6,194 bases of DNA from Planctomycetota bacterium (GTDB lineage Bacteria > Planctomycetota > Phycisphaerae > Phycisphaerales > UBA1924): contig JAEYUO010000025.1 in NCBI GenBank assembly GCA_023432465.1, positions 1 to 6,194 of the forward strand, in the 5' to 3' direction. Both the position numbers and the translations under genes were made by a program. Positions 1 through 4,532 of this stretch are shown one piece after another (the stretch's first letter is position 1; every line of letters starts with the position of its first letter). The notes beneath the pieces are model-generated. The model was given only the letters and a program-made list of their open reading frames with translations, had not been told where the DNA came from and made no database searches.

Positions 1-2
1 TC

Positions 3-95
3 GAGTACATCGAGATGTTCTACAACCGCAAACGCCTCCACGCCGCGCTCGGATATCTCAGCCCCGAAGCCTTCGAGGCTCGTAGAGTTGCTTAG
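3..95 (+). CDS. IS3-family transposase OrfB, C-terminal fragment (5' end outside window)
   Basis: Thirty codons are visible from position 3 to a TAG stop. They contain FYNRKRLHAALGYLSPEAF, the characteristic tail of the IS3-family OrfB integrase (rve, DDE fold), which lies just after the last catalytic glutamate. In this family OrfB is normally made as an OrfAB fusion through programmed frameshifting and catalyses copy-out/paste-in transposition of the element. The catalytic residues and OrfA are upstream of the window, so it cannot be judged whether this copy is active. The preserved stop codon and the closely following terminal repeat show no decay at this end. Confidence 0.9.
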   Translation, partial: EYIEMFYNRKRLHAALGYLSPEAFEARRVA

Positions 96-100
96 AAATC

Positions 101-125
101 TGTCAATGGAATCTGGGTCAGGTCA
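101..125 (+). repeat. Probable right inverted repeat of the IS3-family element
   Basis: A 25-bp segment starts five bases after the transposase stop and ends GGTCA at base 125. The position and the TG...CA ends fit IS3-family terminal repeats. The tandem GGTCA GGTCA at 116-125 leaves a five-base ambiguity in the exact tip. The matching left repeat is not in the window, so this is a prediction from position and from where the interrupted gene resumes. Confidence 0.6.
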
Positions 126-752
126 GACCTCGTTGTTGAGCTACTGGGCTTCACTACACGCGGGGACGATCTCATTCTGGACTTTTTTGCCGGCTCCGGC
201 ACCACAGCCCACGCGGCTTACAAACTTAACAAGGCGGATGGTGGAACGCGCCGCGTTATACTCGTCTCAAGCACTGAGGCGACGGCGGACGAGCCCGACA
301 AGAATCTCTGCCGCGACGTCTGCGCCGAGCGCATCCGCCGAGTTATTCATGGGTATGGTAAGGGCGATACCAGGGTGGAGGGCGTCCAAGGTGACTTTGC
401 CTACCTCCGCTGCCGCCGCATCCCTATCGGTGAGTTGACGGAGATCGATCATGCGCAGGTCTGGACAGCGCTCCAGTTGACACACTGCCCGACCGTTGCG
501 CCATTCGACGACAAGGTACCGTTCGTGACGGCGGAGACAGAGGAAGAGGGCGGCACGCTGGTGTATGTGCCGCTGCTCAAGGCCGCCAATACGCGGTCGC
601 TCGTGAAGACGATCAACGAAGCTCGATCCGCCGTGCTGTACACGTGGCAGCCGGACCTCGCCAAGATGCGGTTGAAGAACGCAACAAACGTGCAGATCGA
701 AGCGGTTCCGCAGTCGCTTGCCCGACGGTTCGGGATCAGGGGAGGGGTCTGA
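126..752 (+). pseudogene. mod: Type III-like adenine-specific DNA methyltransferase (Mod), 3' portion cut off by the IS element
   Basis: The frame reads DLVVELLGFTTRGDD and then LILDFFAGSGTTAHAAY (about 171-221). DFFAGSGTTAHA at 180-215 is AdoMet-binding motif I of beta-class N6-adenine methyltransferases, in the form typical of Type III Mod subunits. In this class the catalytic DPPY motif IV and the target-recognition region lie N-terminal to motif I, and neither is present here. The remaining roughly 190 residues include IRRVIHGYGKGD and a C-terminal region (VWTALQLTH, VYVPLLKAA, VLYTWQPDLA) ending at TGA 750-752. The frame is open back only to 96, inside the IS end, with no credible native start. 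An intact Mod would recognise and methylate the site and would be the specificity subunit for Res, whose gene starts two bases after this stop. Alternative: an internal GTG at 375 could start a 125-residue peptide lacking motif I, which would not be a working methylase. Confidence 0.85.
739..747 (+). promoter_or_regulatory. Ribosome binding site of res
   Basis: The run GGGGAGGGG contains GGAGG at 741-745, nine bases before the ATG at 755. It lies inside the last codons of mod. This decides the res start against in-frame upstream codons around 644 and implies translational coupling with mod. Confidence 0.7.
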
Positions 753-754
753 CG

Positions 755-3235
755 ATGCCGGTTGTCACGCTCAAGCCCTTTCAACAGCAGGCGGTAGATA
801 GCGCGGTCCGCGTCTTCGACTACAACCGTACGACTCTCAATGCAGCCGGGACCGACTCTGACGGCTGCGCAACGGCTATCCACGGCAACGGGTACATCCT
901 CATCGAGGCTCCTACCGGCGCGGGCAAGACGCTGATGGCCGGGAGCATTGTGGAGCAGATGAGCGGCCTTGACAACGTGGTGTGGTTCTGGTTCGCGCCG
1001 TTCAAGGGTGTCGTCGAACAATCTGCCGCGTTTCTGCGCGAGCAGTTTCACGGGCTGCGGTTGCGGACGCTCGCAGAGGACCGGAATGCGATCGGTACAC
1101 GAGCGGGGGACACGTTCGTGACCACCTGGCAGATGGTGGCGACGCGCATCAAGGATCGGCGGAGTGTTCGGAAGACCGGGGAGCTCAACGAGAGCATTGA
1201 TGACCTCGTGGAGTCCCTGCGCGAGATGGGGTTCCGCATTGGGGTCGTCGTCGATGAGGCGCACCATGGGTTCCATGGGGAAACGCAGGCGGCCTCGTTC
1301 TTCCGGACTGTGCTAGCACCGGAGTACACGATTCTCGTAACCGCGACGCCGGACGACAAGGACCTAGAGGACCTCGCGAAGAACATGCAGATCGGGAACA
1401 TCCACCGCATCAGCGTGAGCCGTGCGGATGCGGTGGGACCGGGACCGAAGGCGGGGCTCATCAAGAACGGGATCAAGGCGATTGCGTGGCGGGCGGAAGA
1501 GGGGAGCGAGGAACTCGTTGATTTTGAAGCAACTGCTTTGCGCGCGGCGACAGACCTGCACAATGTGATCAAGGGTGAGCTTGCCGCCGCGGGAATCAAC
1601 CTGACGCCGCTGCTGCTCGTGCAGGTTGACAGCACCGCTCGCAGCACGGAGAGGGCGAAGGACACGCTCAGGTCGCTGGGGTTCAGAGATGAACAGATTG
1701 CGGTGCATACCAGCGATGAGCCAGACCCATCGCTTCTGGCGATTGCCAATGACGAATCGCGCGAGGTGCTGATTTTCAAGATGGCTGTCGCGCTGGGGTT
1801 TGATGCGCCGAGGGCGTGGACGCTGGTCTCGATGCGCGCAGCCAAGGATGAGGACTTCGGTGTGCAGTTGGTTGGTCGCATCCTGCGGGTGCACCGGCGC
1901 TTGCAGGGAAGGAAACTGCCTGAGGAGTTGAAGTACGGGTACGTGTTCCTGGCCGATCACGATGCGCAGGGCGGGCTCGACAGGGCTGGTCAGAGAATCA
2001 ACCAGATACAGACGGCGTATGCGAGTGTCAGCCCGACCACGGTGATTGTTCAGGTGGGGAACAAGACGTTGGTGCAGCAGACGGACGCAGATGGCCAAAC
2101 GACGCTTCATCCGGTCCCTCCGGAGGGGGCGGTGTACATTCCGAAGATGAAGCCATTTGTTCCGCCGCGGGAGGAGCCGGCAGACGGCGAGGCGCCGAGC
2201 TTGTTCGCGCCGGGGGATTTGGCTGTTACGCCGACGCTGCGAGGTGAAGTGTCGCCGGTTGACCGGGCGCTGGCGGCCGCGCTGCGGACTCCGCCCCCGG
2301 TGGCGAAGTACCGGTATCCCCTGCGGCAGGATGTGCCGCGGAGGTTCGTCTCACAGGACATACCGGACTCGGTGGATGTTGATGTGGAGCTGATCGCGCA
2401 TCACTTTCTGGTGTCGGACGGGGAGTTGTTGACTGCCATCAACAAGAACCGGGGGCTGAGGGTCAGCAAGCAGACGATTGAGATCTTCACGCAGCTGGTG
2501 CAGATGGAGTTTGCATTCACGCCTCCTTCGCACGAGCAGACGAGGAAGCTGGCACAATCCGTGCTGCTTCGCTCTGGGTTCGTCAGCCCGAAAGAGCTGC
2601 GCCGTGCTTTGCTGGCTCGGCTTCAGGTTGTGTTGTCGGAAAAGGGGTTCCCGGATTCGAGCGATTGGACAAAGCTCGGGCAGATTCTGGACATGTTGAT
2701 CGTGGCGCGTCCCGGGCTCTTAAGGGATGCCGAGCGTAAGGCGCTCGCGACGGTCATGGCGACAATGGATGCGGCGGAGCTTCCGGATGCGCTGGAGTCT
2801 GAAGAGCCGCTTCGTTCCTCGCGCCACAATGTTTACGGCCGATACCCAACGGATATGAACGGTTGGGAGACGCGTTTTGGCGAACATCTTGATGGAGATT
2901 CGACGGACTCGGTTCTTTGGTGGCACCGGAATCCACCTAAGAAGGCTTGGTCAATCAATGTTTTGCGAGACGATGGGCGGGGCTTCTTTCCTGACTTCAT
3001 CGTTGGCATTCGTGGTCGTTCCCGACAGGACAATGGCCTGCTCGCAGACACCAAGTTTGCGTGGGAACTGTCTGCGGAGTTTCCGAAGCTGCTTGCGGAG
3101 CACGCGAAGTATGGCAAGGCGGTCATTCTGACACTCCAGCCCGACAAGCCTGGTTGGCACATCGTCGGGATCGACAACGCGGGACGACCGCACATCGAGC
3201 GACCGTTCCGGATTGCGGAGGCTTCGAAGTACTGA
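755..3235 (+). CDS. res: Type III restriction enzyme Res subunit: SF2 helicase/translocase with C-terminal PD-(D/E)xK nuclease
   Basis: This 826-residue protein would hydrolyse ATP to move along or switch on DNA and cut it when bound to its Mod partner. Superfamily 2 motifs appear in order: Q-motif-like LKPFQQQAVD (6-15), Walker A APTGAGKT (52-59), Ia WFAPFKGVVEQS (79-90), DEAH box VVVDEAHH (164-171), motif III TATP (196-199), IV LLLVQVDS (286-293), V VLIFKMAVALGFD (338-350) and VI QLVGRILRVHR (371-381). The middle, about 400-700, is poorly characterised, with a proline-rich linker near 470-500. Near the C-terminus FFPDF (PD 746-747) and ADTKF (DTK 765-767) form a PD-X17-DxK nuclease site, with Asp where many Type III enzymes have Glu. 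The protein is shorter than EcoP1I/EcoP15I Res (about 970). The start is chosen at ATG 755 for its ribosome site and the two-base spacing from the mod stop. The frame is intact. Without Mod it is probably inactive on DNA. A helicase-nuclease used in another defence system is the main alternative. Confidence 0.9.
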   Translation: MPVVTLKPFQQQAVDSAVRVFDYNRTTLNAAGTDSDGCATAIHGNGYILIEAPTGAGKTLMAGSIVEQMSGLDNVVWFWFAPFKGVVEQSAAFLREQFHGLRLRTLAEDRNAIGTRAGDTFVTTWQMVATRIKDRRSVRKTGELNESIDDLVESLREMGFRIGVVVDEAHHGFHGETQAASFFRTVLAPEYTILVTATPDDKDLEDLAKNMQIGNIHRISVSRADAVGPGPKAGLIKNGIKAIAWRAEEGSEELVDFEATALRAATDLHNVIKGELAAAGINLTPLLLVQVDSTARSTERAKDTLRSLGFRDEQIAVHTSDEPDPSLLAIANDESREVLIFKMAVALGFDAPRAWTLVSMRAAKDEDFGVQLVGRILRVHRRLQGRKLPEELKYGYVFLADHDAQGGLDRAGQRINQIQTAYASVSPTTVIVQVGNKTLVQQTDADGQTTLHPVPPEGAVYIPKMKPFVPPREEPADGEAPSLFAPGDLAVTPTLRGEVSPVDRALAAALRTPPPVAKYRYPLRQDVPRRFVSQDIPDSVDVDVELIAHHFLVSDGELLTAINKNRGLRVSKQTIEIFTQLVQMEFAFTPPSHEQTRKLAQSVLLRSGFVSPKELRRALLARLQVVLSEKGFPDSSDWTKLGQILDMLIVARPGLLRDAERKALATVMATMDAAELPDALESEEPLRSSRHNVYGRYPTDMNGWETRFGEHLDGDSTDSVLWWHRNPPKKAWSINVLRDDGRGFFPDFIVGIRGRSRQDNGLLADTKFAWELSAEFPKLLAEHAKYGKAVILTLQPDKPGWHIVGIDNAGRPHIERPFRIAEASKY

Positions 3236-3249
3236 CGGAAACTTGCTGA

Positions 3250-3271
3250 TGCGGGGGAGGTTTCTCCCGCA
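3250..3271 (+). terminator. Possible terminator hairpin after res
   Basis: GGGAG and CTCCC can pair around a GTTT loop, extended by TGC/GCA pairing across a two-base GG bulge. It starts 14 bases after the res stop. No T-tract follows, so intrinsic termination is uncertain. Confidence 0.35.
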
Positions 3272-3297
3272 CCCCCTCTGAAAGAAGTTGAGGCGGG
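3272..3297. terminator. Second GC-rich hairpin in the convergent gap
   Basis: Bases 3272-3278 (CCCCCTC) can pair with 3290-3297 (GAGGCGGG), seven pairs with one bulged C at 3294, around an 11-base loop. It sits directly next to the first hairpin, between convergent genes. It could act on either strand, although no T-tract is present on either side. It could also be a chance product of G/C-rich sequence. Confidence 0.25.
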
Positions 3298-3317
3298 GGC
3301 GGGGAGCGGGCGGACGA

Positions 3318-4532
3318 TTACGCCGCGGCGAGGGATGGGGAGGTTGCCGCTGCGCGGCGATCGGCGTCCCGTGGGGGGGGGGTCGTGCTGCTTCCTGCCG
3401 GGGCAGGTGCGGGTCCGAGTTCAAGTGGGGCGATGATGCGAGGGGCGGCGGCGGAGTGGGCTGCGGGGCGCTGCGCCAGCGCATCCAGCGCCGGGCCCGG
3501 CGACAGCGTCCCGATCACCAGCGCATCCGCATCCTCTTCCCGCGCGGCGATCCGCACACCCATCTCGCCCAGCGCCTCGCGCACGATGTGTTCGTTCTTT
3601 CCCGCATCCACGATCGCCGCGCTCGCAAACGGCCGCGCCGCATGCGCAGCCCCAAGAGCCTCCCGCGCGGCGGCCTTGCCCGTGAACCGGTCCCACACGT
3701 CCCGCGGCATCTCCCGCCGCGGCTGCGAGAAGTACGTTCCCGCAAGGTCCAGCAACCCGCGCGCATACCCCAGCTCCGCGCGCTCCTTGATCGCGATCCG
3801 CCCGTACCGCGCGATCGTCCGCCGGACCTCCCGCGCCCGCTCGCTCCGCGGCGAATACCGCCGCATCACCCACGCGTTGTTCCGCACCAGCCGCCGCAGG
3901 ATCACATCCATGTCCCGCCCCGCTTGCGTCTTCTCGTGCACCACCCCGAATCGCCGGTCAAACGTGATCCTCATCCCCGCGAGCATCAGCTTCGCCGCGA
4001 GGTCATACTCCTCGACGTAGTAGTTGAAGGAAGGGTCGTAGCCCCCCGTGGCCAGGAACGCCTCGCGCCGGATCGCCACCCCGCACCCGATGAACACCTC
4101 CGGCAAGCCTCCTGCCTCGTGCCTTGATGCCTTGATGCCTTCCTGTTCTTTGACATCCCGCAGAAAGATCTCCGCCTGCACCGCGCCCACATCGCTCGGC
4201 GCATCGCGCAGCGCATCGAGCAGCCCCGCCCCCCCAACGTCCACCGGGTGCGAGTCGTCATCGAGCATGACGATCCACTCGCACGATGGGTCGGCGGCGA
4301 GCGCGCCAGCGTTCCGCGCGGCCGCGCCCTCGTTGGTGTCGCGCATCAGCAGCGTGACGGGCAGCCCGTTGGCAAGCTCGATCGGGAGCTTCGGCGGCGT
4401 GCGCGAGGCGTTGTCAACAACAATCACCTGTGCATCGTGCCGCGGCAGCCGCGAAAGCCCCGCGATCGTCCGCGCGAGTGTGTCTGGGCGGTCGCGGGTC
4501 GGCAACACATACGCGATGCGCGGAGGTGTCAC
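3318..4532 (-). CDS. Family 2 glycosyltransferase (GT-A fold) with unrecognised C-terminal extension
   Basis: The 404-residue product would transfer a sugar from a nucleotide donor at the cytoplasmic side, most likely in surface polysaccharide or glycolipid assembly. It opens with RIAYVLPTRDRPDTLARTI (5-23), the usual GT2 first strand. VIVVDNAS (36-43) and TNEGAAARNAGA (66-77) follow, then the metal-binding DxD in MLDDDSH (89-95). GCGVAIRREAF (149-159), GGYDPSF (163-169) and the acidic EEYDLAAKL (174-182) occupy the acceptor/catalytic-base region. No signal peptide or membrane segment is seen. Residues about 300-360 (AAIVDAGKNEHIVREALG, then DADALVIGTLSPG) look like a small alpha/beta domain I cannot name. 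The last 40 residues are Pro/Ala-rich low complexity and contain a C10 run. The GTG start overlaps the upstream TGA, and GGAG lies seven bases before it. A longer frame runs upstream to 4967 but is antisense-quality Arg-rich sequence over the kinase gene. Donor and acceptor cannot be assigned. Confidence 0.88.
   Translation of the reverse strand: MTPPRIAYVLPTRDRPDTLARTIAGLSRLPRHDAQVIVVDNASRTPPKLPIELANGLPVTLLMRDTNEGAAARNAGALAADPSCEWIVMLDDDSHPVDVGGAGLLDALRDAPSDVGAVQAEIFLRDVKEQEGIKASRHEAGGLPEVFIGCGVAIRREAFLATGGYDPSFNYYVEEYDLAAKLMLAGMRITFDRRFGVVHEKTQAGRDMDVILRRLVRNNAWVMRRYSPRSERAREVRRTIARYGRIAIKERAELGYARGLLDLAGTYFSQPRREMPRDVWDRFTGKAAAREALGAAHAARPFASAAIVDAGKNEHIVREALGEMGVRIAAREEDADALVIGTLSPGPALDALAQRPAAHSAAAPRIIAPLELGPAPAPAGSSTTPPPRDADRRAAATSPSLAAA
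3373..3382. repeat. Homopolymer run of ten G (C10 on the coding strand of the glycosyltransferase)
   Basis: Ten consecutive G on the + strand encode the Thr-Pro-Pro-Pro stretch about 20 codons from the end of the glycosyltransferase. Runs of this length are prone to slippage. A change of one base would alter only the low-complexity tail and read past the present stop. Confidence 0.9.
4118..4141. repeat. Three-unit 8-bp tandem repeat inside the glycosyltransferase gene
   Basis: On the + strand the units are CGTGCCTT, GATGCCTT and GATGCCTT, so two are identical and one differs at two positions. Three units equal 24 bases, so the array stays in frame. It encodes part of EGIKASRHEAGG (131-142), a likely loop between the DxD strand and the GCGVAIRREAF motif. 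Confidence 0.85.
4529..4532 (-). other. GTGA stop/start overlap coupling the two minus-strand genes
   Basis: The GTG start of the glycosyltransferase (4532-4530) shares bases with the TGA stop (4531-4529) of the nucleotidyltransferase-kinase gene. GGAG at 4543-4540 lies seven bases upstream of the GTG. The arrangement indicates translational coupling on one mRNA. Confidence 0.85.

Larger units (their letters stand above)
1..125 (+). mobile_element. Right end of an IS3-family insertion sequence (partial)
   Basis: The stretch holds the 3' end of an IS3-type transposase gene followed by a probable right terminal inverted repeat. The repeat is placed at about 101-125, beginning TGTCAATGG and ending GGGTCAGGTCA, only five bases after the transposase stop codon. 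IS3-family elements usually end in CA on this side, and base 125 fits. The boundary is supported independently because recognisable methyltransferase coding sequence starts directly after it, at 126. The left end and the target-site duplication lie outside the window, so the outer limit is inferred rather than proved by matching repeats. Confidence 0.75.

Noticed and set aside
644..754. Longer res reading frame starting upstream of 755
   Set aside because: The extra 37 residues overlap mod and have no family-like content. The ATG at 755 has a strong ribosome site, begins the expected helicase N-terminus, and lies two bases after the mod stop.
449..1881. Long minus-strand open frames opposite mod and res (449-1276 and 1048-1881)
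   Set aside because: They lie opposite clearly conserved helicase motifs and show no recognisable domain, so they are shadows of a GC-rich gene.
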